NCBI GenBank assembly: GCA_910586965.1
Contig: CAJUMF010000011.1
Span: 1-64,000 of the forward strand
Length of the DNA stretch: 64,000 nucleotides
Direction of reading: 5' to 3'
From: an uncultured Dorea sp.
GTDB taxonomy: Bacteria > Bacillota > Clostridia > Lachnospirales > Lachnospiraceae
The translations under genes were made by a program, and so were the position numbers. The notes under the pieces were generated by a model, which was not told the origin of the DNA, did no database searches, and worked only from the letters and a program-made list of their open reading frames with translations. Positions 10,522 to 18,710 of this stretch are shown here, piece by piece (position 1 is the stretch's first letter; each line of letters opens with the position of its first letter).

Positions 10522-12099
10522 TTAATTATTTTTTAAAATATCAAAACAATTCTCCTTTTGTACATCAGACAATATATCTCTAATGCTTTTTCTTTCAGCT
10601 TTATATGATGCATTCATCATTTCCAATGTATCCTCCACTTTTTTTATATCTATACTACTGCGAACATCAAATAAATACTGAGCTTGTCCAAATATTTGTA
10701 ATAATTCTCTATATTTTTCTGCCCATCCAATTACCATACAAGGTATCCCTTTTTTATATGCTTGTACAATAGCATGGTAACGAGAAGCAATAATATATTG
10801 GAAATGCTCAATAAACTCAGCAAATTCCACACAGTCCAGTTCTCTTTCATATAAATGAACTTTTGTATTATTTGCAAACTCCTTATAAATATCTTTGCAT
10901 ACCTGTTCATCATCAGAATGAGCAATAATATACACATCTTTTTCAAAAGACGTCAATTTTGTAATAACTTTTCTATATGTCTCTTCTACTTCTTTAAAAT
11001 TTCCATTTTTATAATTTTGAATATTGGGAATTAACGCTACATTAGCTCTTGTAGGTAAACTAAACTCTATTTTCTTTTTTACACACGTATATATATATTC
11101 AGGATTTATACTTCTATTTTGTAAAACAAGATCGTTTGAATGTCTTATATTTGAAAGGTTACATTCATTAACCAACAAATTATAGCTTTCCCATTCTCGC
11201 GCATAAATTATTTTAGCATACGAAAGCAGCTCTTTAATTTCCTTCAATTTTTCTTCATTATAATTGAAAGGCCCAAACGATTGTGGCATAAAATATATAG
11301 GGACTTGACAACTACGTGCCATTCTTACATAATGCATCTCTCGTTCTGTGGCATTTACACACTCACGAGATGTCAGTGCATATCCGCTTACATCAATAAT
11401 TCCATCAAGATGCGGCAATAATTCATACAATGTTGAATCTTTGTTGATTCCATCAAGCAGTAATATTAAATTGTATTGTTCGGAAGTATCTATATCTCTT
11501 TTATCATATATATTAGGACAACACCAAACTACCGCATCTCGAAATCTTTTTCGGAGTTCACATATAGTTGTAAATAACATTGCTTGTGAACCTTTATTCT
11601 TAAATTGAGCTCCTGTAATTAGAAATTGTTTTTCAGGAAGATATTGATATGAATTTTGGTTTTTTTGCCAACTTTTTCGATATAGCATTCCGTAATATAA
11701 CAATAAATTAAGTGAGATAAATCTACATTTTGTAATTCCTCTATTCTCTAAATCACTTGTAATTTCAACATACATACTAGCTGGTGTAATTAAAATATAT
11801 TTTTTATCATTTGGAATTTTGTCAGGATGATATAGCGGATACTCATATGTTATAATTTTACTCTCCGTCTTCTTTGTTTTATAAATGCAAATTGACATGT
11901 CGGTTCGCACTGACCGGTCAAAGACAGCTACTACCTTATTACTGCCGCTTAAATCATAGAGTGTCAATTTCCCCATTTCACCTGCACCGTATACATATAT
12001 ATTGTCTATTCCCATAAAACACAAAATATCAGACAAATGAATACCATTGGCTAATAAAAATGACATATTCTTATATATATCTAAACTATGGTTAGCCAT
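10522..12099 (-). CDS. Polysaccharide pyruvyl transferase family protein with N-terminal Rossmann-like module
   Basis: Residues about 25-150 hold the operon's recurring Rossmann-like module (IYVYGAGEMGKLTLYDL). From about residue 175 the protein matches the polysaccharide pyruvyl transferase family (CsaB/WcaK type): FLITGAQFKNKGSQAMLFTTI, then IYFMPQSFGPF, and ASRYHAIVQAYKKGIPCMVIGW near the end. Such enzymes put a ketal pyruvate from phosphoenolpyruvate on a sugar, adding negative charge. The whole is 525 residues, longer than the usual 350-400 because of the extra domain. The ribosome site is GAGGAGGTG. Confidence 0.83.
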   Translation of the reverse strand: MANHSLDIYKNMSFLLANGIHLSDILCFMGIDNIYVYGAGEMGKLTLYDLSGSNKVVAVFDRSVRTDMSICIYKTKKTESKIITYEYPLYHPDKIPNDKKYILITPASMYVEITSDLENRGITKCRFISLNLLLYYGMLYRKSWQKNQNSYQYLPEKQFLITGAQFKNKGSQAMLFTTICELRKRFRDAVVWCCPNIYDKRDIDTSEQYNLILLLDGINKDSTLYELLPHLDGIIDVSGYALTSRECVNATEREMHYVRMARSCQVPIYFMPQSFGPFNYNEEKLKEIKELLSYAKIIYAREWESYNLLVNECNLSNIRHSNDLVLQNRSINPEYIYTCVKKKIEFSLPTRANVALIPNIQNYKNGNFKEVEETYRKVITKLTSFEKDVYIIAHSDDEQVCKDIYKEFANNTKVHLYERELDCVEFAEFIEHFQYIIASRYHAIVQAYKKGIPCMVIGWAEKYRELLQIFGQAQYLFDVRSSIDIKKVEDTLEMMNASYKAERKSIRDILSDVQKENCFDILKNN

Positions 12100-12124
12100 T
12101 CTATCACCTCCTCATCTCAAATCA

Positions 12125-13099
12125 TCATTTCATGAATACGTCCATCTCACTTTTAACTATTTTCCATGATTTATAGTTTTCTATTGGGAACTCACAATAA
12201 TAATCTACATATTCCCAAAGCCAATTTGTAAGCTTTGAGGGGACATACCCCATTTCTTCCAACCGCTTAACATCCAGATTTATGCCCGACGGAAAATTAG
12301 GTAACTCCCCATCTTCATCAAAGCACTTTGCAATATCAAATTTCGATGCAATATGAGCTACAATATCCTCAATCGTCACATAGCCAATCGAGGAAATATT
12401 AAGCGGGTCATTATAAGAATTATCAGCCAATTTTAAAATTAATTCTGCTTCTTCATCAACTCTTGTAAAACATACTGCATAGTTTTTATTAGTCGATTTA
12501 ATACCTTTTCCTCGCCTTATCCAATCAACTATTTCTGGCAATCGTACATTTTGTTCATGCATAAAATTAAACGGATCTGCTACATAGGCCGGTCGAATAC
12601 TCACAGGATTATATTCAGGAAATCTTTGATAAGCAACACATTCAGCATATTTTTTTCTATCACCATATCTTACCGTATTATCTGCTTCCATACTCCAATT
12701 GTCATATGTTCGCGGATCAAAACGTTCTTCATCAATAGGCAAATATAATCGTCTATCCGTATTGGTCATCGAATCCGAATATACTCCTATAGAAGAAACC
12801 TGAATATATCTTGTTGTTTTTACATTTGATAATATATTAAACACTTCTTTGGGACAATAGGCGATACAATCAATAATTATGTCAAACTTTTTTCCGCCCA
12901 ATGTCCTTTTCACACCTTCTTCACTATTACAATCACAAACTATGGTCTTCACAAATTCCATTAATGGAATCTTATGAATTCCACGAGTACAAATTGTCAC
13001 ATCATATCCTTCTGTTATTAATCGTTCAACTAAGTGAGGACCCAAAAAATTTGTCCCGCCGCATAGTAACACTGTCTTATTTTTATTTGAGTAAGCCAT
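12125..13099 (-). CDS. NAD-dependent epimerase/dehydratase family protein
   Basis: This is an extended short-chain dehydrogenase with the cofactor motif LLCGGTNFLGPHLVERL at the N-terminus and a later SSIGVYSD. The catalytic YxxxK is seen as YGDRKKYAECVAY, where the usual spacing is hard to fix. It probably makes or reshapes a nucleotide sugar for the pathway. I placed the start at 13099, after GGGGCG; in-frame ATGs at 13117 and 13129 lack a ribosome site. The start lies inside the end of the upstream gene, so translation is coupled. The substrate is unknown. Confidence 0.78.
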   Translation of the reverse strand: MAYSNKNKTVLLCGGTNFLGPHLVERLITEGYDVTICTRGIHKIPLMEFVKTIVCDCNSEEGVKRTLGGKKFDIIIDCIAYCPKEVFNILSNVKTTRYIQVSSIGVYSDSMTNTDRRLYLPIDEERFDPRTYDNWSMEADNTVRYGDRKKYAECVAYQRFPEYNPVSIRPAYVADPFNFMHEQNVRLPEIVDWIRRGKGIKSTNKNYAVCFTRVDEEAELILKLADNSYNDPLNISSIGYVTIEDIVAHIASKFDIAKCFDEDGELPNFPSGINLDVKRLEEMGYVPSKLTNWLWEYVDYYCEFPIENYKSWKIVKSEMDVFMK

Positions 13100-14153
13100 A
13101 TATTTTTCGCCCCACATTATGCCAAGCATTAATTATATTTCTATTTTCATATTGTCCCCCATCTATAAAATCCGTCAACAATATTTCTGGTTCTAAAAAA
13201 GGAATGGTATTTCTCCAAACATCTTTAAGAGATATTTCAATCTCATGCATACTTTCAATTATATAGTCTGATGAACACTTAATAAATGAGTGGGTTCCCC
13301 ACGGCAAAAGCAACCAATTGTCAATATATTTGACAGCATTAATAAAGTGTGAACCTTTAACTTTAGCATCTCCTGAAAACTCCCATTTTCTAATTACTCC
13401 ATTGGTTAAAATATCAATTTCTTTTCCGGCATCTAAAAAAATGGCTTCTCCAACTTTTGTAAGCTTAATATAATCGTGTGCCCCAATTCCTTTATGTTCA
13501 CTAATTTGCCCATTTTCCGTATTCCAACTAAAAACTTCTCTTTTACTCTCTTCAATAAGGACGTAGTATATCTTGTCCATTTTGACTATGTCCGCATAAT
13601 TTCTTTTTATAGGTATCACAATTTCTTTCATAATGCAAGTTGATGGATTGTATTTTACCACTCTTCCCATATGTACAATGTATATTTCACCATTTTCAAC
13701 AAAACATTTCCTGCTTATTCGTCCCCGCAATCCAATTTGATTTATCACCCTTTCCCATATGTTATCTTCAAAAAACCTTTTTTGCTCTAGCGAATAATAA
13801 TATAGCTTCCCTGGCAAATTTCTTGGGAAAAACCATATTTTATTATCGCACATCATGCTTTCTACCAATTCCGTCGGTTCAGCTTCTACGGAATAATATT
13901 CAATTTTTTCAAACTCTGGATTAAAAATTGCTATCTTTACACCACTCATGGAAACACATATAATCTTCCCATCCGCAGCATAAACATCCGTCGCCATCCC
14001 TCCCTGATAATCCCACTCTAATATTGCAATTTTCTGATATGTCCAACAAGTAATATCTATTCTAAATAAAATATTATATTTTCCATATACGCAATACAAA
14101 TAGTTATCTCTTAAAGCTGCCGTTTTAATCCAATGAACTCGTGTATCATTCAT
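13083..14153 (-). CDS. Unrecognised protein, probably a beta-propeller
   Basis: I do not recognise a named family. The 356 residues show repeated beta-strand-rich units of about 40-50 residues with hydrophobic and aromatic alternation (YLYCVYGKYNILFRID, GKIICVSMSGVKIAIFNP, NKIWFFPRNLPGKLYYYS, GEIYIVHMGRVVKYNP, KIYYVLIEES), as in WD or Kelch-like propellers. There is no signal peptide, so it should be cytoplasmic. AGAGG precedes the ATG. It overlaps the epimerase gene and follows the fusion gene by 9 bases. A scaffold or substrate-binding role for the glycan enzymes is only a guess. Confidence 0.6.
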   Translation of the reverse strand: MNDTRVHWIKTAALRDNYLYCVYGKYNILFRIDITCWTYQKIAILEWDYQGGMATDVYAADGKIICVSMSGVKIAIFNPEFEKIEYYSVEAEPTELVESMMCDNKIWFFPRNLPGKLYYYSLEQKRFFEDNIWERVINQIGLRGRISRKCFVENGEIYIVHMGRVVKYNPSTCIMKEIVIPIKRNYADIVKMDKIYYVLIEESKREVFSWNTENGQISEHKGIGAHDYIKLTKVGEAIFLDAGKEIDILTNGVIRKWEFSGDAKVKGSHFINAVKYIDNWLLLPWGTHSFIKCSSDYIIESMHEIEISLKDVWRNTIPFLEPEILLTDFIDGGQYENRNIINAWHNVGRKIYGLLK

Positions 14154-14162
14154 AAAATACCT

Positions 14163-16880
14163 CTAAAAATAATTTTCTTTTAAATACTCCAATACACTCT
14201 CTGGCACAAAATCCCTTAGTTCTTTTTCATTCCGTGTACTTATTAACTTTCTAACCGTTTTTGCCGAAATAATCTTTTCCTCTATTCTGAGTCTTTCTAT
14301 TTCTCTTACCGTAATATTATAAAGTGACATTATTTTTTTTATTGTCTTATTATATTCATATGTAACCGCATCCTCTGGCTCCGTTCCCAGGAAACGCTTA
14401 GTAATATGTAAAGCAGATGCAATATATTGACTAAATATTTGTACGTCTAATGTCATATCAATCATCTTTTGCTTTTGCTCCTTTCGGAAGAAGTAATCCG
14501 GCAACGTATAAACTGATGCCATATATTTCCCACTAGGAATTACTACAATGTTATCTATATCTTGTACACCCAAACGCACCATATTGATTCTATCTTTAAA
14601 AGCGAATTCTGACCTATCCTCTTCTACAATAAACACGTATAAAAAATCCACTTCTTTCAATGCGGTTTCAACCAAATAACGATGTCCATTTGTAAAGGGA
14701 TTGCAATTCATCACAACTGCACCTATTTCTTTTTTTTCATTTTCTATAGGCGTCTGCATCTTAATCATATTTATATATTTTTCTATTTCTTTCTCTTGTT
14801 CTATATTAAGAACACATCCATGTTTTGCATATTTTAAACACTCTGTCTGATTTCTTCTAATCAGTTGCACCTCCAAATCACCTTTTAAATCATTATATAT
14901 ATAATCTGCAATGAATTCATATCCCGCTGCATTCATATGTCCAGGAATATCAAAAAACTCTACATCTCCATTTTTCAAAGTTTGATGAAACACTAATGTA
15001 GTGTCGTCGATATAAACTCCCATTTGTCTCAATTCATTCATAAAAGGCAATTCATTCATATAACAAAGCACTACATCTTTTTCTCCTATTACCCCCTCCT
15101 GCAAATCTTCACGTAGATTTTGAATTACATACTCATCTGTTGCCCCCCATGTACTATGACTCATTACACGAATATTCATTCCCTGTACTTTTCTTTGCAA
15201 TCTTGACGGCAAAGTATCTGCATCTTCCACAGCATAGCCGAATACGCCACATCTTCCATATACATGAATTGTAAACTTATATACCTCAGGCTGAAAACAA
15301 ACTTTTCGCCACCCTCCTATCACATTAACAAGCCTTGAATATCCATCCGCATGCTGATACCTTTTTCCTCTTTTAATAATAGGTGGTATCCTTTGCAAAT
15401 CTTCAATATATTCTTCAGAGTAATTATGCTTTAATATACTTTGTAAATCCTTTCCGTACTTTTCCAAATTTTCACTCATCACAGGAAATGACCAATGATT
15501 GTGTATACGATTCTGTTCTTTCTCACTGTATGCAAAATCAACCAACAAATCGGGTCTCTTATAAAAATAACATTTATTTTTTCTCTCAATTAATTTTTTA
15601 AATGGTAAGATTAAACCACCCTCATTTTCCAAACCTGAAGTATAACTTGTCCTCCTAACTTCATATAAAAACCTGCCATTAGCATTTGTAATAGGAATGC
15701 GATTAATCTTTTTATTTTTTTTAAATATTATTTTTATTTTATTAATGCACTCATCATCATTTAAACATACACTTTTAAAATCTTTATTAACCCATTTTTT
15801 ACCTTCAAAATACGTGCGAACAAATGCACCAAAGGTTACAATTCCTTCAATTTCCCCATTGTCTCGCATGTAATATATAGTCTGTTGTCTATCCTCTTGT
15901 AAGCTTCGAATCACATAATCCACATCCTCCAATTGCATCCTACAGACTTGGGACGAGAGTATTACATCTCCAAATTGGGTACACAATTCATATGCCTGTT
16001 TAAATGATGTCTCTCTTATCAATTCATGAAATGCTTCTTGACTCACATGCACGAGAGGAGCATGTTCTAAGTGCCAGCAACTCCCAGATGCCATATTTCT
16101 TGTCACCTGATCATAATAAATCTCTGTTTTTATATTTCTATATAATTTATCCCCTTTAAAGCCTTTAGTGACTATTAATGATATCCCTGAATTTTTGTTC
16201 TGCTCTTCAAGGATACCTTTATATCCCCAAAAATCAGCAAGCGTTACATCCGCAATCCTTGGCAATGTAGCAAACGGGCATTGCCCGCATCCCGTTTCCA
16301 TGTTGATTCCTTTTACATAAATAGAATGATGCGGATGATTCTTACTTAAATATATATCGTATTCTCCATTTTCATAAAACTCACATGTGCTATTCTGTTT
16401 CCATCCATAACGTTTATCCCGAAAATCAATCTTACTCAGTTTAGCATTATGTATTGCAGACTTCTCTAGCACATATTTCCGAAATGCCTCCATTAACGGC
16501 ACTCCATGGCATACAACTTCCACCGTATAAAGATTGTCATATTTATCATCTAAATATTTGTATAAACCAGCAATCTGACAGCCAGTTCCTGAAAATAAAA
16601 CAATTTTATTATTTTTTAAATCTTGTTCTACATCTACAAAAGATTCTCCCAACTTACTCCTAACATATTTAGACTTACGAAATTCCTTTACATCTTGTAT
16701 TGATTCTGCGCGCTTATGTACAACATTGAAAACATCTTCCTGTACAACACCATAAACAATTCCTCCCTGCGTAATAACCCATCTACATATTTCATAAAAC
16801 ACTCCTCCTGAAGACGAATTATATACAACATCTGTACTTTTCGAATATGCAGCATAAAAGTGTATCTCCTCGTTTTCCAT
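14163..16880 (-). CDS. FrhB-like / SGNH-like / citrate-lyase-ligase-like fusion protein
   Basis: This 905-residue protein joins three units. Residues about 1-390 match the coenzyme F420 hydrogenase/dehydrogenase beta-subunit family seen in polysaccharide loci (SSSGGVFYEICRWV, FSGTGCQIAGLYKYL, VCHGVPL, ETGCGQCPFA). Residues about 520-700 resemble an SGNH-type esterase region ending in DIPGHMNAAGYEFIADYI. Residues 719-905 match the nucleotidyltransferase domain of citrate lyase ligase (VVMNCNPFTNGHRYLVE, with TNGH as the HxGH-type motif, and FLGTEPEDAVTYEYN). It probably activates or transfers a small acid group to a sugar, which is inference. The ATG at 16880 has AAGGGGG at ideal spacing. It is the first gene of the operon. 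Confidence 0.75.
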   Translation of the reverse strand: MENEEIHFYAAYSKSTDVVYNSSSGGVFYEICRWVITQGGIVYGVVQEDVFNVVHKRAESIQDVKEFRKSKYVRSKLGESFVDVEQDLKNNKIVLFSGTGCQIAGLYKYLDDKYDNLYTVEVVCHGVPLMEAFRKYVLEKSAIHNAKLSKIDFRDKRYGWKQNSTCEFYENGEYDIYLSKNHPHHSIYVKGINMETGCGQCPFATLPRIADVTLADFWGYKGILEEQNKNSGISLIVTKGFKGDKLYRNIKTEIYYDQVTRNMASGSCWHLEHAPLVHVSQEAFHELIRETSFKQAYELCTQFGDVILSSQVCRMQLEDVDYVIRSLQEDRQQTIYYMRDNGEIEGIVTFGAFVRTYFEGKKWVNKDFKSVCLNDDECINKIKIIFKKNKKINRIPITNANGRFLYEVRRTSYTSGLENEGGLILPFKKLIERKNKCYFYKRPDLLVDFAYSEKEQNRIHNHWSFPVMSENLEKYGKDLQSILKHNYSEEYIEDLQRIPPIIKRGKRYQHADGYSRLVNVIGGWRKVCFQPEVYKFTIHVYGRCGVFGYAVEDADTLPSRLQRKVQGMNIRVMSHSTWGATDEYVIQNLREDLQEGVIGEKDVVLCYMNELPFMNELRQMGVYIDDTTLVFHQTLKNGDVEFFDIPGHMNAAGYEFIADYIYNDLKGDLEVQLIRRNQTECLKYAKHGCVLNIEQEKEIEKYINMIKMQTPIENEKKEIGAVVMNCNPFTNGHRYLVETALKEVDFLYVFIVEEDRSEFAFKDRINMVRLGVQDIDNIVVIPSGKYMASVYTLPDYFFRKEQKQKMIDMTLDVQIFSQYIASALHITKRFLGTEPEDAVTYEYNKTIKKIMSLYNITVREIERLRIEEKIISAKTVRKLISTRNEKELRDFVPESVLEYLKENYF

Positions 16881-16939
16881 AAGCAACCCCCTTCTAAGCT
16901 GATATAAAGTCTCCATAATATATTCAAATTAAGGAGAAT

Positions 16940-16970
16940 AGAGTGGCAAAAATATTATTTCTGCCACTCT
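16940..16970. terminator. Hairpin between the surface operon and the glycan operon
   Basis: Perfect 9-base arms AGAGTGGCA and TGCCACTCT enclose a 13-base AT-rich loop. A TTTTT run follows on the plus strand, while on the minus strand the tail is only moderately T-rich (ATTCTCCTTAATTTG). It is probably the end of the surface-protein operon, but it would also lie in the 5' leader of the glycan operon. Confidence 0.5.
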
Positions 16971-16985
16971 TTTTGATAACTAACA

Positions 16986-17013
16986 TTTATATTGCCAACT
17001 TCACAAATCCCAA
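16986..17013 (-). promoter_or_regulatory. Possible promoter of the glycan operon
   Basis: On the minus strand TTGGGA and TATAAA are separated by 16 bases, about 100 bases before the first gene's ribosome site. Transcription would start near 16979, just before the 16940-16970 hairpin. The match is modest. Confidence 0.35.
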
Positions 17014-17017
17014 ACGC

Positions 17018-18067
17018 TTATTTATTCAACGTCACCGTTTTTACTGTAGATGCTGCATCATCAAATGTGATAGTTATTGTTTGACTGCTGTCTGGTTTAT
17101 TGAGCAGAACATTTACACAGTTAGCCTTTATTGTAACTGTATTATCTGCATATGTAGCATAACTCTTGCTAACCAAATCAACTGCTCCCCACTTAATGGA
17201 TGAAACTCCTGTTGCCTTCAAATCACCTGTGCCAAGATCTACTGGAATCTCAATATCAGTATCTGCTTCCATATTATAACTTGTAGTTGCAATACTCGGA
17301 GCCGCCTCAGTCGGAGCTGCAGCCGGATCTTCGTACTTCCATGTTACCGTAAGTTCAGGAGCAGTTAAATCCTTTGCTGAAGCTTTGCTGACAGCTCCTG
17401 TAAGGCTAATGCTTTCTCCATTCCATGTCAGTGCCTCTCCACCGTCTTCAACCTTTTTTTCTGTATAAACATACTTTTTCTCGTCATTTACAGTTGTCTC
17501 AAAGTTATCGTCCTTACCTGCAATTGTAACTTCTGCTTTAGCAGTCTCACCTTTTTTGATTGCTTTCGTTGTACTACCAACCTTCAGCGCAAGATACAAC
17601 TGCGGATCTGTAGCATCATCTGCAGGCTCTGCATCCACAAGAGCAATATCTGTATCCTTTGAATCAGCCGTAACTTCAACAGTAAGCTTCACATCAGCAC
17701 TGCTCTTGCTCGTAACTTTAAGCTCCTCACTTGTATTAGCATAAGTATTTTTACCGTCATCATTCTGTCCTGTCAAAAAATATACACCTGTATCACTGTC
17801 TTTAATCGGAAATACCGCATCCTCATACTTAGCGCCTCCTGTTTCCTGAATCAGACGTTCAGCATCCATTGTGTAAGCAAAAGGTGTGGAACCTTCTGCT
17901 ACAGTAGGAAGCTCTACATTAATCACATGTTTGTCGACATGACCCTCTGATGTACCTGAACCTGTCGTAGATCCGCTATTGGCATCAGCCGCGAAAGCGG
18001 TAACTGTACTGCCAAGTACCATTGTAGCAGTGAGTGCTAAAGCTACTCCTTTTTTCATTTTTCGCAT
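17018..18067 (-). CDS. Exported surface protein with Ig-like C-terminal domain
   Basis: The 349-residue product starts with a clear signal peptide (MRKMKKGVALALTATMVLGSTVTAFA, cut before ADAN). The body is acidic, rich in Thr, Ala and Val, and beta-strand-like. Segments PFAYTMDAERLIQETGGAKY, PQLYLALKV and PELTVTWKY line up with the third gene of this operon, so the two are paralogues. The last 90 residues look like an Ig-like fold. There is no LPXTG and no WxL motif. I chose the ATG at 18067 because GGAGG sits before it; the upstream in-frame extension has none. It is the last gene of a three-gene unit and is probably surface-bound or secreted. The family is not one I can name. Confidence 0.7.
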   Translation of the reverse strand: MRKMKKGVALALTATMVLGSTVTAFAADANSGSTTGSGTSEGHVDKHVINVELPTVAEGSTPFAYTMDAERLIQETGGAKYEDAVFPIKDSDTGVYFLTGQNDDGKNTYANTSEELKVTSKSSADVKLTVEVTADSKDTDIALVDAEPADDATDPQLYLALKVGSTTKAIKKGETAKAEVTIAGKDDNFETTVNDEKKYVYTEKKVEDGGEALTWNGESISLTGAVSKASAKDLTAPELTVTWKYEDPAAAPTEAAPSIATTSYNMEADTDIEIPVDLGTGDLKATGVSSIKWGAVDLVSKSYATYADNTVTIKANCVNVLLNKPDSSQTITITFDDAASTVKTVTLNK

Positions 18068-18145
18068 ATTCTTTTCCTCCTTGATATAAAAATAATTTTG
18101 TATCATACCATGCTATCCGCATGATTGTTACCTCTCCCATAGACA

Positions 18146-18676
18146 CTACTTCTCTACAATAATCGTAAGCCCCACCCGAAGGGTACTCACTGTATTCTGA
18201 TCCTCATCAATCAGATGGTAGACCATGATACAATCATGAGTGCCTGCATCAAGGGGCGTATCAAGGGTAATCTCTTTCAACTCGCTCCCCCTTGGCAGCA
18301 CCGGGGATTCAAGTATCGCTTTCTCCTCGTCGTCTGCCAGAAATACGTCAAAATAAACATCATGTGTATTCTCCCCCACATTCTCAACATAGGCATCTTC
18401 CGATGCCGCATCCCCTGTTGCGAAATGCCATACATTGCTCATTGACGCATTATAGTACCCAGGTTCCACATACTCTTTTTCAAGCATATTATCAACTACT
18501 TCATCCACATTATCTCTGGTCACCACTACGTTCCTATCCGGTTTCTCCTCTTTCCCCCTCAAAAGCAATATGACGATAACCGCAAGCAATGCGATAATAA
18601 TAATCATACCTATGATAATTATCTTTCTGTTCTTTTTTCCCGCCTCCTGCGCCTGTCCTCTTGATTTACCACTCAC
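18146..18676 (-). CDS. Membrane-anchored protein of the surface operon
   Basis: The 176-residue product has a basic cytoplasmic stub (MSGKSRGQAQEAGKKNRK), one strong membrane helix at about residues 19-39, and an external acidic beta-rich domain. The domain begins YYNASMSNVWHFA and contains VENVGENTHDVYFDVFLAD and PLDAGTHDCIMVYHLID. A linker predicted to be disordered joins the two. The start is a GTG with AGGAGG nine bases upstream. It lies between two paralogous exported proteins, so it may anchor or assemble them. I cannot name the family. Confidence 0.65.
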   Translation of the reverse strand: MSGKSRGQAQEAGKKNRKIIIIGMIIIIALLAVIVILLLRGKEEKPDRNVVVTRDNVDEVVDNMLEKEYVEPGYYNASMSNVWHFATGDAASEDAYVENVGENTHDVYFDVFLADDEEKAILESPVLPRGSELKEITLDTPLDAGTHDCIMVYHLIDEDQNTVSTLRVGLTIIVEK

Positions 18677-18710
18677 AACTATGTACCTCCTGTATATCCC
18701 GCAAAATTAA

